Shown here in pieces: positions 1 through 7,873 of a stretch of 64,000 nt of DNA. The notes under the pieces were generated by a model, which saw only the letters and a list, made by a program, of their open reading frames with translations, was not told the origin of the DNA and did not search any database. Position numbers and translations under genes: made by a program. The stretch comes from Deltaproteobacteria bacterium (GTDB lineage: Bacteria; Myxococcota; Kuafuiibacteriia; Kuafuiibacteriales; Kuafuiibacteriaceae). Each line of letters begins with the position of its first letter. Position 1 is the first letter of the stretch. Location of the stretch: positions 2,140,001 to 2,204,000 of the forward strand of contig JACKEN010000001.1 of NCBI GenBank assembly GCA_020632995.1, given 5' to 3'.

Positions 1-568
1 ACTTGTAGCCCTCGAGGTAGGTGAAGGGCCCGTAGGCCTGCCCGCGCATCCGCACCGCCACCTTGAGCTCGTGATCGCCGGGGCCGATCGGGCCCGAGAA
101 GAGCTGCAGGGGCTCGCCCTCGTCGAGGCGGCCGTCGCTGTTCTCGCGGTCGAAGATGGTCTGGCCATCCAGGGTGTAGGTCGCGCGCTCCACCGTGAAG
201 CCGTTCCCGGCCTCGCTCAGGTGGGAGATGATGGCGCGGGTGCGGACCACCACGCCGCTCAGGGCGCTCGTCTTGAGCGCGTTGACCCGCATCTCGGCCC
301 GCTCGATGCGCTTGGTCATGACGTCGATGCGCTCCCGGAAGCTCAACAGCTGGGTCCGGTAGTCGGTGATCGCCGCCTCGTTCACCGACGGCTTCGCCGA
401 CGCCGGGGCCGCGGTGGGGGCGGGGGCGATCTCCGGCAGCGCCGGGGTCGCCTCGGGTGCTGCCTCTTCCACCGGGGCGGGCGCCTCAGCGGGCGCCGGG
501 TCCTGGGCCAGGGCGGGGGTGCCGAGGCACAGCGCCATGATCAGGGCGGCCGAGCTGTAGCTACGCAT
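1..568 (-). CDS. Secreted coiled-coil protein, C-terminus beyond window edge
   Basis: The frame opens at an ATG at 568 and runs without a stop through base 1, so about 189 N-terminal residues are visible. It begins with a clear signal peptide (MRSYSSAALIMALCLGTPALAQ, cleavage after ALA), followed by a Pro/Ala/Glu-rich linker of about 45 residues. Next comes a helical stretch rich in Arg/Glu/Lys (TDYRTQLLSFRERIDVMTKR onward) that looks like a short coiled coil. The last visible part resembles a beta-sandwich (DGQTIFDRENSDGRLDEGE, then GPGDHELKVAVRMRG). The protein is probably periplasmic or surface-exposed. It lies 92 bp downstream of dapB on the same strand and could be its own unit. I do not recognise the family. 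Confidence 0.75.
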   Translation of the reverse strand, partial: MRSYSSAALIMALCLGTPALAQDPAPAEAPAPVEEAAPEATPALPEIAPAPTAAPASAKPSVNEAAITDYRTQLLSFRERIDVMTKRIERAEMRVNALKTSALSGVVVRTRAIISHLSEAGNGFTVERATYTLDGQTIFDRENSDGRLDEGEPLQLFSGPIGPGDHELKVAVRMRGQAYGPFTYLEGYK

Positions 569-660
569 GGTCAGGCCTCCGGATAGCATCGTTTCCAAGG
601 ACACGCATCCCCCCGGTGGGACACATCGGCCCCCGACGCACATACTTGAGTCGGCAGCCC

Positions 661-1461
661 TCAGCCCGCGACGTCCCGCATCCCGTACAGGCCTGGCGCG
701 CGCCCCGGCTGGCCGAGGAACCGCGCCGCGGCCACCCCGCCCGCCGCGAAGAGGTCCCGGGAGGCCGCGCGGTGGGTCAGCTCGAGCCGCTCGGTGGGGC
801 CGACCAGGTACACGGTGTGCTCCCCGATGATGTCGCCGCCCCGGATGGACTGCAGCCCGATCTCATCCTGCCCGCGGGGGCCCACGTCCCCCGCCCGGGC
901 GCAGATCGCGTCCCGCTCGAGGTCCTGACCCCGGGCCTCGGCCACCGCCCGGCCGAGGGCCCAGGCGGTGCCGCTCGGGGCGTCCCGCTTCTTGGCGTGG
1001 TGCAGCTCCAGGATCTCGAGGTGGTAGCCCGGCAGGGCCGCCGCCGCCCGGCGGGCGAGGTCGATGAGCACCGCCACCCCGAGGGAGAGGTTCGGAGCGA
1101 GGAGCACCGGGATGCGCTGGGCCGCCGCCTCGATCCGGGCCTGGTGCCCGGCCTCGAAGCCGGTGGTGGCGAGCACCACCGGCGCCCCGACCTCGATCGC
1201 CTGCTCGAGGTGCGTCAGGGCGGCGGCCGGCGGGCTCACCTCCAGCACCACCCGCCCGGCGGAGATCACGCCGAGGTCCGCGGTGGCCACCCCAGCGCAG
1301 CCGGCCAGCTCGGGGGCGAGGCTCGCCACCAGCGCGCCCTCCCCCGCCCCGCCGGCCCGGACCAGGGCGCCCATGAGCGCGAGGTCGGGGGCCTGGTACA
1401 CGTGCGCGCAGAGGCGGCGCCCCAGGCGGCCCGCCGCCCCCGAGACCACCACCTCGATCAA
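661..1461 (-). CDS. dapB: 4-hydroxy-tetrahydrodipicolinate reductase
   Basis: This is the NAD(P)H-dependent reductase that follows DapA in the diaminopimelate/lysine pathway, acting in the cytoplasm. The N-terminal Rossmann motif GAAGRLG lies at residues 8-14. The family catalytic segment ELHHAKKRDAPSGTA holds the His pair, the Lys and the substrate-binding SGT. The length of 266 residues fits the family. I chose the TTG at 1461 because it gives the canonical MIEVVVSGAAGR start and overlaps the dapA stop as TTGA. An in-frame GTG at 1470 would add three residues. It is the last of the five overlapping or tightly spaced argH-lptM-lysA-dapA-dapB genes, so it is almost certainly translationally coupled to dapA. 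Confidence 0.95.
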   Translation of the reverse strand: MIEVVVSGAAGRLGRRLCAHVYQAPDLALMGALVRAGGAGEGALVASLAPELAGCAGVATADLGVISAGRVVLEVSPPAAALTHLEQAIEVGAPVVLATTGFEAGHQARIEAAAQRIPVLLAPNLSLGVAVLIDLARRAAAALPGYHLEILELHHAKKRDAPSGTAWALGRAVAEARGQDLERDAICARAGDVGPRGQDEIGLQSIRGGDIIGEHTVYLVGPTERLELTHRAASRDLFAAGGVAAARFLGQPGRAPGLYGMRDVAG

Positions 1462-2378
1462 GACATCCACCCCTGCAGGTCCGCGTCCTCCGCCATGCCG
1501 CGGTAGGCGTTCATCGCCGCCCGCACCTTCATGGCCAGGCCGTCGTCGGCGGTGACCAGGGGCATGCGCACCCGGGCCGGGGCCCAGCCCGCCAGGGCCA
1601 TCGCCGCCTTCACCGGGATCGGGTTGGAGGACAGGAACATCGCCTTCGAGAACTCCACGATGCGCGAGTTCAGGGGCCGCGCGGTGGCGAAGTCGGCGGC
1701 AAGGGTGGCCTTCACCAGCTTCGCGGTGTCGCCCGGGATGATGTTGCTCACCACGCTGATCACCCCGCGCCCGCCCACCGCCACGAAGGGCAGGATGGTG
1801 AAGTCGTCGCCGCTCAGCATCGCGAAGGGCTTGTCGCCCACCAGCGTCAACGTCTCTTGCGCCCGGATCATGTTCGCGGTGGCGTCCTTGAGCCCGATGA
1901 TGACGCCCTCGTGCACCAGCTTGGCGATGGTCTCGGGCATCAGGTCGCTCGCGGTCCGGCCGGGCACGTTGTAGGCGATGATGGGCATGCCCACCTCCTC
2001 CCAGATCGCCTTGAAGTGCCGGAACATGCCGTCCTGGGTGGGCTTGTTGTAGTAGGGGCACACCACCAGGGCCACGTCGGCCCCCCACGCCTTGGCGCGC
2101 TTGGTGTTCTCCACCGCGATGCGGGTGGAGTTGCTCCCGGTGCCGGCGATGATGGGGGCCTTGCCCTCCGCCGCCTCGATGGTGGTCTTCACCACCCGCT
2201 CTTGCTCCGCGTCGGTCAGGGTGGCGGTCTCGCCGGTGGTGCCGCAGGGCACCAGGCCGTCGATCCCGTGCTCCAGCTGCGCCTTCACCAGCCGGGCCAG
2301 GGCCTTGGTGTCGACCTTGTCCTGCTCGTCGAAGGGGGTCACCAGGGCAGTAAAGGCACCTTGCAGTCTCTCGATCAT
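1458..2378 (-). CDS. dapA: 4-hydroxy-tetrahydrodipicolinate synthase
   Basis: DapA condenses pyruvate with aspartate semialdehyde, the committed step of the diaminopimelate branch. The 306-residue TIM barrel shows the family residues: GTTGE at 46-50, Tyr110 (CPYYNKP), Tyr136 (IIAYNVPGRT) and the Schiff-base Lys164 (IIGLKDAT). An upstream in-frame ATG would add 19 residues. The ATG at 2378 is preferred because a strong purine-rich ribosome binding site (GAGGAGGAGCGAGCG) precedes it and it gives the usual MIERLQGAFTALVTPF start. It sits 19 bp after lysA and overlaps dapB by 4 bp. Confidence 0.96.
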   Translation of the reverse strand: MIERLQGAFTALVTPFDEQDKVDTKALARLVKAQLEHGIDGLVPCGTTGETATLTDAEQERVVKTTIEAAEGKAPIIAGTGSNSTRIAVENTKRAKAWGADVALVVCPYYNKPTQDGMFRHFKAIWEEVGMPIIAYNVPGRTASDLMPETIAKLVHEGVIIGLKDATANMIRAQETLTLVGDKPFAMLSGDDFTILPFVAVGGRGVISVVSNIIPGDTAKLVKATLAADFATARPLNSRIVEFSKAMFLSSNPIPVKAAMALAGWAPARVRMPLVTADDGLAMKVRAAMNAYRGMAEDADLQGWMS

Positions 2379-2397
2379 CGCTCGCTCCTCCTCGGAA

Positions 2398-3657
2398 TCA
2401 CTCGAACCACTCTGGCGCGGCCTCGCCTTCCACAAGGCCCTCCAGCCGCTCCCGGGCCCGCACCACCGCCCACCGGTCCCCGCTCACCAGCACCTCCGCC
2501 GCCCGGGGGCGCGAGTTGTAGGTCGAGGACATGACGAACCCGTAGGCGCCCGCGCTCATCACCGCCACCAGGTCTCCCGCCGCCACCGGCTGCAGGGCCC
2601 GGTCCCGGGCGAACGTGTCCCCCGTCTCGCAGATGGGGCCCACCACGTCCACCACCTCTTCCGGCGCCCCCGTCCGCCGCACCGGCCAGATCTCGTGGTG
2701 GGCCTTGTACAGGGAAGGCCGCAACAGGTCGTTCATCGCCGCGTCCACGATGACGAAGGTGCGCCCCTGGGTCCGCTTCACGTACAGCACCCGGCTGAGC
2801 AGGATCCCCGCGTTCCCCACGATGACCCGGCCCGGCTCGAGGATCAGGGTCTCCGGGCGCCCCGCCATCTTCGCCACCACCGCCGCCCCGAGCTCGGCCG
2901 GCTGGGGGGTGGCCTCGCCCCGGTACGGGATCCCCAGGCCGCCGCCGAGGTCCACGTGGTGGATCTGGTGGCCGGCCGCCCGCAGGTCGTCCACGAGGGC
3001 GAGCACCGAGGTCAGGGCCTGCATCAGCGGCTCGAGATCCACCAGCTGGGAGCCGATGTGGCAGTCCACCCCCACCAGCTTCAGGTGGGGCGAGGCCTTC
3101 ACGTCCGCCGCAATGCGCCTTGCGTCCTCCAGCGGCACCCCGAACTTGGACTCCCGCAGCCCGGTGGCGATGTAGGGGTGGGTCTTGGCGTCCACGTCGG
3201 GGTTCACGCGCAAGGCGACCTGCGCCACCTGCCCCCGCTGGGCCGCCACCTCGGCCAGGGCGGCGAGCTCCGGCTCGGACTCCACGTTCAAGGACAGCAC
3301 GCCGGCCTCGAGCGCCGCCGCCATCTCGTCCTTCGTCTTGCCCACGCCGGAGAACACGACGCGGTCGGCCGGGATCCCCGCCTGGAGGGCGCGATACAGC
3401 TCGCCCCCCGAGACGATGTCCGCCCCCGCCCCCAGCTGGGCCAGCCGGCGCAGGATCGCGCCGTTGGAGTTCGCCTTCATCGCGTAGCACACCAGGTGCG
3501 GGTGCCCGCGGAAGGCCTCGTCGAAGACCCGGTAGTGCCGCTCGATCGTCGCCTGGGAGTAGACGAAGGTCGGGGTGCCCACCGCCGCGGCGAGCGCCTC
3601 GAGGTCGACCCCCTCGGCGCAGAGCCGCCCCTCCTCGTCGTGCGCGAAGTGGAACAT
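2398..3657 (-). CDS. lysA: Diaminopimelate decarboxylase
   Basis: LysA decarboxylates meso-diaminopimelate to L-lysine with PLP, the last step of lysine synthesis. At 419 residues it has the usual size of this alanine-racemase-fold enzyme. The PLP lysine is Lys61 in VCYAMKAN. The PLP-phosphate region follows (VDLGGGLGIPYRG), and the motif GPICETGDTFA carries the Cys/Glu that reach into the partner subunit's active site. It starts 9 bp after the lptM-like lipoprotein gene and ends 19 bp before dapA, so decarboxylase, synthase and reductase of one pathway are co-transcribed. Confidence 0.96.
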   Translation of the reverse strand: MFHFAHDEEGRLCAEGVDLEALAAAVGTPTFVYSQATIERHYRVFDEAFRGHPHLVCYAMKANSNGAILRRLAQLGAGADIVSGGELYRALQAGIPADRVVFSGVGKTKDEMAAALEAGVLSLNVESEPELAALAEVAAQRGQVAQVALRVNPDVDAKTHPYIATGLRESKFGVPLEDARRIAADVKASPHLKLVGVDCHIGSQLVDLEPLMQALTSVLALVDDLRAAGHQIHHVDLGGGLGIPYRGEATPQPAELGAAVVAKMAGRPETLILEPGRVIVGNAGILLSRVLYVKRTQGRTFVIVDAAMNDLLRPSLYKAHHEIWPVRRTGAPEEVVDVVGPICETGDTFARDRALQPVAAGDLVAVMSAGAYGFVMSSTYNSRPRAAEVLVSGDRWAVVRARERLEGLVEGEAAPEWFE

Positions 3658-3666
3658 GCGCTCGAT

Positions 3667-3783
3667 CTACCGCGCCACGGTGGCGGTGGCCACCGGCGGC
3701 GCCTCCGGGGGCCGCGGCGGCCCCTTCACCCCACAGCCGGCCAACACGACGGCGGCGGTCAGGGCCATGATCGTCGCACGCAT
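3667..3783 (-). CDS. lptM: Small LptM/YifL-like lipoprotein
   Basis: A 38-residue lipoprotein. The signal peptide MRATIMALTAAVVLAGC ends in a lipobox (LAGC). It is followed directly by GVKGPPRPPEAPP, the short Gly-Pro-rich tail typical of LptM/YifL-type lipoproteins, which assist maturation of the LptD-LptE lipopolysaccharide translocon. Genes of this family commonly sit next to lysA or dapF, as here. The ATG shares one base with the argH stop (TGATG), and lysA follows 9 bp downstream. The gene is easy to miss because of its size; lipobox, coupling and position support it. The symbol rests on motif and context only. Confidence 0.8.
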   Translation of the reverse strand: MRATIMALTAAVVLAGCGVKGPPRPPEAPPVATATVAR

Positions 3784-5165
3784 CAGGCGAGCTCCGCCTT
3801 CGCCGCGGCCAGCGCCGCCACCACCCGCGCCCGGGCCGGCGCGCCGGGCAGGTCGCGCCGCTCCACCGCGCGCTCCACGTCCAGCCACTCGAGGGCGTCG
3901 TCCCCGAAGTCGGGGCTGAAGCGGCGCAGGGTCATCAGGTCGAGGTCCTCGAGCACCTTGTCCTCGGCCACGCAGTACCCCACGATCCGGCCCACCACCC
4001 CGTGGGCGTCGCGGAAGGGCACCCCGCGGGTCACGAGGTGGTCGGCAAGCTCGGTTGCGGTCACGAAGCCCTTTCGCAGGGCGACCTGCAGGCGATCGAC
4101 GCGGAACTTCACCTCGGGGATCATGCGCGCGGTGATCTCCAGGCTCGACGACCAGGTGTTGAGGCTGTCGTAGAGCGGCGGCTTGTCCTCCTGGAGGTCC
4201 CGGTTGTAGGTCAGCGGGAGCGCCTTGACCGTGGTCAGAAGCGCCACGAGGTCGCCCACCACCCGGCCCGCCTTGCCCCGCACCAGCTCCGCCACGTCGG
4301 GGTTCTTCTTCTGCGGCATCATCGACGAGCCGGTGGTGAAGGCGTCGCCGATCTCGATGAACCCGAACTCGGCCGAGCTCCACATCACCAGCTCCTCGGC
4401 CAGGCGCGACAGGTGCACCATGCTGATCGCGCTCGCGCTCATCGACTCGAGGAAGTGGTCGCGCGAGGCCACGGTGTCCATGCTGTTGGTGGTGACCCCG
4501 CTGAAGCCCAGGAGCTCCGCCACCCGCTCCCGGCGGATGGGGTGCGGCGTCCCCGCGAGCGCGCCCGCCCCGAGCGGGCTCACCGCGACCCGGCGCAAGG
4601 CGTCCTGCACACGGCCCCGGTCCCGGCTGAACATCTCGCGGTAGGCGAGCAGGTGGTGGGCGAGGCGCACCGGCTGCCCGCGCTGCAGGTGGGTGTAGCC
4701 GGGCATCAGGGTGTCGACGTGCGCCTCGGCCTTCGCCACCAGCGCCCGCTCCAGAGCGAGGAGGTGCCCCTCGATCTCCTTCAGGCGCCGGCGCAGGTAG
4801 AGGCGGCTGTCGAGCGCGACCTGGTCGTTGCGCGAGCGGCCGGTGTGCAGGCGCCCCGCCACCTCGTCGCCGACGTGGATCGCCAGACGGCGCTCCACGT
4901 TCATGTGCACGTCCTCGAGCGCGGTGTCCCACGGGAAGGTGCCGGCCAACAGCTCGCCCCGCACCGCCTCCAAGCCCAAGACGAGGGTCTCGGCGTCGGC
5001 GGCGGAGATGATCCCCGCCTCGCCCAGCATGGTGGCGTGGGCGATGCTGCCCTCCACGTCCTCCATCGCGATGTTCTTGTCGTCCTCGATGGAGGAGGTG
5101 AAGGCCTCGACCATCGCGTCGGTGGGCTGGGTGAAGCGTCCGCCCCAGGGCTTGTGTCCGGCCAT
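3783..5165 (-). CDS. argH: Argininosuccinate lyase
   Basis: ArgH cleaves argininosuccinate to arginine and fumarate, the last step of arginine synthesis. The 460 residues match the family length. Visible signatures are KPWGGRF at the N-terminus, TGRSRNDQVALD, and the fumarase/aspartase superfamily loop GSSMMPQKKNPD with its catalytic serine. The start at 5165 gives MAGHKPWGGRF; no strong ribosome binding site precedes it. It is the first gene of the argH-lptM-lysA-dapA-dapB run and lies 30 bp after the end of the upstream repeat lipoprotein gene, so that gene may contribute read-through transcription. Confidence 0.96.
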   Translation of the reverse strand: MAGHKPWGGRFTQPTDAMVEAFTSSIEDDKNIAMEDVEGSIAHATMLGEAGIISAADAETLVLGLEAVRGELLAGTFPWDTALEDVHMNVERRLAIHVGDEVAGRLHTGRSRNDQVALDSRLYLRRRLKEIEGHLLALERALVAKAEAHVDTLMPGYTHLQRGQPVRLAHHLLAYREMFSRDRGRVQDALRRVAVSPLGAGALAGTPHPIRRERVAELLGFSGVTTNSMDTVASRDHFLESMSASAISMVHLSRLAEELVMWSSAEFGFIEIGDAFTTGSSMMPQKKNPDVAELVRGKAGRVVGDLVALLTTVKALPLTYNRDLQEDKPPLYDSLNTWSSSLEITARMIPEVKFRVDRLQVALRKGFVTATELADHLVTRGVPFRDAHGVVGRIVGYCVAEDKVLEDLDLMTLRRFSPDFGDDALEWLDVERAVERRDLPGAPARARVVAALAAAKAELA

Positions 5166-5195
5166 GCGCCAAGCAAGCGAGCCCGGGCGCCCAGG

Positions 5196-7286
5196 TCAAG
5201 GTGAAGGCGCGTCGGATGCCTGGGCCTGCTCCATGGGGTCCCCCTCAAGCGCGAGCCCCCACCGCGCCCCGTCCGCCGAGCCCACCACCGCCGCGGGGTA
5301 CGTGTCGGCGCCCGCCTGGTCCAGGAACGCGGCCCGGGTCACCGCTCCGCGCTCGTCACAGGTGCCGAGGGTGGCCACCGCCAGCGCGAGGGTGTGCTCG
5401 GCGAGGTAGGTGTCGTCGCCGCCCGCCTCCACCATGAGACCCACCGCGCCGCACGAGGCGGCCCCCGCCCCCAGGGTCGGCAGCGCGTAGACGTCGTCGC
5501 CACCCGCCTCGACCAGGACCCCGAGCCCGAAGTGGTGAGCCGCGCCGAGGCTCATGTGGGCCGGCGCCGCGGGGTCGCCGTAGGTGTCGCCCTCGGGCCC
5601 GAGGTCGACCAGGACCCCGACCCCGAAGTGGGCGGCCGCCCCCGCCGCGTACCACTGGTGGCGCCGCTCGTCCGCGCCGCCCGCGTCCACCATCACCCCG
5701 GTGCCCATCCAGTAGCCGGCGCCCTGGCCGAACACCGCGACCTCCTGCCGGTCGTCGCCGCCGCCGTCCACGAAGAGCCCGAGGCCGCCGCCGAGCGAGA
5801 GCATGGGATCCTCGGCCCGAAAGCCGAGCCCCGCGCCCTGACAGAAGCTGGCGTTGACCTCGGGCCGCTGGGGCGCGGGATAGCGGGCGGGCGTCGGCAG
5901 GCAGCGGTCCACGTCGTCGCCCCCGTCGTCCACCAGCGCGCCGAAGCCGCCCGGGCCCGCGAAGCCCTGGGCCGCGAAGAGGGCCTCGCGCCGATCCTGC
6001 CCACGGCCGAGATCCACGAGGAGCCCGATCCCGAGCTGCGCCGCGCCCTGGGCCCCGGCCTCGGCCACATAGGTGTCGTCGCCCCCCGCGTCGAAGAGCA
6101 CGCCCACGCCCTCCTGGGCGTACCCCTGGCCCCCGCGCAGGGTCACGTAGCGGTCGCGCCCCGCGCCCAGATCGAACAGGAGCGCCACCCCGCCTCGCGC
6201 GCCGCCCTGCCGCGGCGCCTCCGACAAGCTGCCTTGCACCACCCGCTCGTGCTCGTCGCCCCGCCCCGCCGCGTCGGCGGGCAGCGCGTCGGCCGCGTCG
6301 AGGTCCTCGGCCCCCGGGTAGGCGTGGACGTCGTCCCCCGACAGATCCACCACCAGGCTCACCGGGGCGTCCTCGGCCCCCAGGTAGAGGTCGTCCCCGC
6401 CCAGGTCCAACAAGAGGAGGTGCCCGCCCTCGGCGTGCACGTCGGCGCCCGTGCCCGCCACCACCACCGCGCCCCGCGCGGTCGGGAGGCGATACGCGGC
6501 GTCTTCCGGCGCCACCGGCCAGCGCGCGCGCTCCACCGTGCGGGCCAGGCGCTCCGCCGCCGCGTACAGGTGCGCGCGATCCGCGAGGAGCACCGCCCGG
6601 TCGGAGGGGAAGGCGGGGTTGGGGCGCTCCGCCCCGGTGAGCACGAGGTGGCCGCCGTTGGCCCGCCACCACGCCTCGCCCCGAGGATCGTCGGCGAAGA
6701 GCGCGGCCTGCGCGGTCAGGGTGTCGGCGAGCGCGGCGAGGATGGGCGTCAACGTGGCCTGCAGCGACCCCGGCAGGCTGCCTTCCTGCTCGCCGCAACC
6801 CCCCGCCGCCGCGCACAGCGCCTCGCGGGCGGCCTCGAAGTCCGGCGCGCTCGCCACCTCGGCCGCGCGGTTCACCCGCGCGCCGAGCGCCTCCGCGCCC
6901 AGCCGCACCAGGTCCGCCACCGGCTCCTGGCCCCCGGCCAGGACCTGCGCGGCCAGCTCCTCTCCGAGGCACCCCGCCCCGGTGGGGGCGGCCAACAACG
7001 CGCGCATCGGCGCGGACCGCCCGGCTTGGACGAGCAAGCCCTCTTGCGCCAGCGGGCTCACCGCCCACTCCGCCTCGGTGATGCCGAGGTCGAGGGTCGC
7101 GCCGGGCAGCGCCTCGCCCCAGCACCCGCCGGCCATCGCCGTCGGGCTCACCAGGGTCGGGGCCCAAACCGCGGGGGGGACCGGGTTCACCACCGGCGGC
7201 GGCTCGCTCGCGGGGAGCGGGAGGGCCACCGGACCGCAGCTGGCCAACAGGGCGCTCACGAGCCAGAGCTGGGGCCGGTGTCCCAC
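5196..7286 (-). CDS. Lipoprotein with about twelve GGDD-type repeats
   Basis: A 696-residue predicted lipoprotein (MGHRPQLWLVSALLASC, lipobox LASC at residue 17). Residues to about 300 are an Ala-rich, mostly helical region. From about residue 300 to 650 the sequence repeats a unit of roughly 25-35 residues of the form hydrophobic-D-x-GGDD-x-Y, often followed by QG and GhGhL (h, hydrophobic). Examples are LLDLGGDDLYLG, LFDAGGDDTYVAE, LVEAGGDDVYAL and LMVEAGGDDTYLAE, with weaker copies such as DLGAGRDRY and DAGGADER. Evenly spaced Asp/Gly turns suggest a beta-solenoid or beta-roll that could bind calcium, by analogy with RTX repeats, but the motif is not GGxGxDxUx. I do not recognise a named family. 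It is probably exported to the outer membrane. Confidence 0.75.
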   Translation of the reverse strand: MGHRPQLWLVSALLASCGPVALPLPASEPPPVVNPVPPAVWAPTLVSPTAMAGGCWGEALPGATLDLGITEAEWAVSPLAQEGLLVQAGRSAPMRALLAAPTGAGCLGEELAAQVLAGGQEPVADLVRLGAEALGARVNRAAEVASAPDFEAAREALCAAAGGCGEQEGSLPGSLQATLTPILAALADTLTAQAALFADDPRGEAWWRANGGHLVLTGAERPNPAFPSDRAVLLADRAHLYAAAERLARTVERARWPVAPEDAAYRLPTARGAVVVAGTGADVHAEGGHLLLLDLGGDDLYLGAEDAPVSLVVDLSGDDVHAYPGAEDLDAADALPADAAGRGDEHERVVQGSLSEAPRQGGARGGVALLFDLGAGRDRYVTLRGGQGYAQEGVGVLFDAGGDDTYVAEAGAQGAAQLGIGLLVDLGRGQDRREALFAAQGFAGPGGFGALVDDGGDDVDRCLPTPARYPAPQRPEVNASFCQGAGLGFRAEDPMLSLGGGLGLFVDGGGDDRQEVAVFGQGAGYWMGTGVMVDAGGADERRHQWYAAGAAAHFGVGVLVDLGPEGDTYGDPAAPAHMSLGAAHHFGLGVLVEAGGDDVYALPTLGAGAASCGAVGLMVEAGGDDTYLAEHTLALAVATLGTCDERGAVTRAAFLDQAGADTYPAAVVGSADGARWGLALEGDPMEQAQASDAPSP

Positions 7287-7451
7287 ACGGGGGTGGTTCG
7301 GCAGGTTCGTCCGAGCCCTTCAGGGTTGATGGAGACTGTGTCGGGCCAGAACGCCGCGAAGGCCACCGCACCGCGCCATGCGAAGTGCCCCCCACCCCCC
7401 TGTCCCTTGGGGCGAGCAGACACCGCCGGCGCCCTTCTGCATGCTGGGGAG

Positions 7452-7871
7452 ATGTCCCCCACCGTCTTCATCGCGGAGCCGGACCCGCTGGCGGCGCGGG
7501 CCCTGGCCCGCCTCGTGGCCGCGATGGGCTTTCGCGTGGTGGAGGACGGCAACTCCGCGGACGTGGTGATCGCTCGGGACGCCTGCACCGACTGGATCCC
7601 GCCCCACCTCGAGGGGCGGCCCCGGCTGTTGCTCTGCCCCGCCGGGGTGCCGAGGGGCACCACGCCGGCCGAGCTCAGCGGAGACCCCTTCGGGGCCTCC
7701 AATGGCCCTCGCAGCGAATCGGCCCAGCCCGCCGGGCCGCTCTCGCTCATGGAGTATCTGAGCTACCCGTGCGAGACCGGCGATCTCTCGATGGCCCTCG
7801 GGCGAGTGCTGGCCCGCGGCGCGGCGCCGGACTCCATGCTCTCGCTCCTGCCGCGCGGCCGCGGGCGATAG
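7452..7871 (+). CDS. Degenerate receiver-domain-like protein
   Basis: 139 residues. The N-terminus TVFIAEPDPLAARALARLV and the following GFRVVEDGNSADVVIARD have the beta-alpha-beta pattern of a response-regulator receiver, with an acidic pair replaced by EPD. The expected phospho-acceptor context (hhhhDhxMP) is not present: the third strand reads ADVVIARDACTD. The conserved Thr/Ser and Lys of strands 4 and 5 cannot be placed. The C-terminal half is Pro/Gly-rich without recognisable motifs. The start at 7452 has a GGGGAG sequence very close to the ATG, so it is tentative. The gene points away from the neighbouring minus-strand lipoprotein gene and converges on the PAP2-like gene with only 2 bp between stops. 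Confidence 0.5.
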   Translation: MSPTVFIAEPDPLAARALARLVAAMGFRVVEDGNSADVVIARDACTDWIPPHLEGRPRLLLCPAGVPRGTTPAELSGDPFGASNGPRSESAQPAGPLSLMEYLSYPCETGDLSMALGRVLARGAAPDSMLSLLPRGRGR

Positions 7872-7873
7872 CG

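Noticed and set aside
3120..3770. Arg/Pro/Ala-rich frame opposite lysA
   Set aside because: Pure low-complexity translation, shadow of lysA and lptM.
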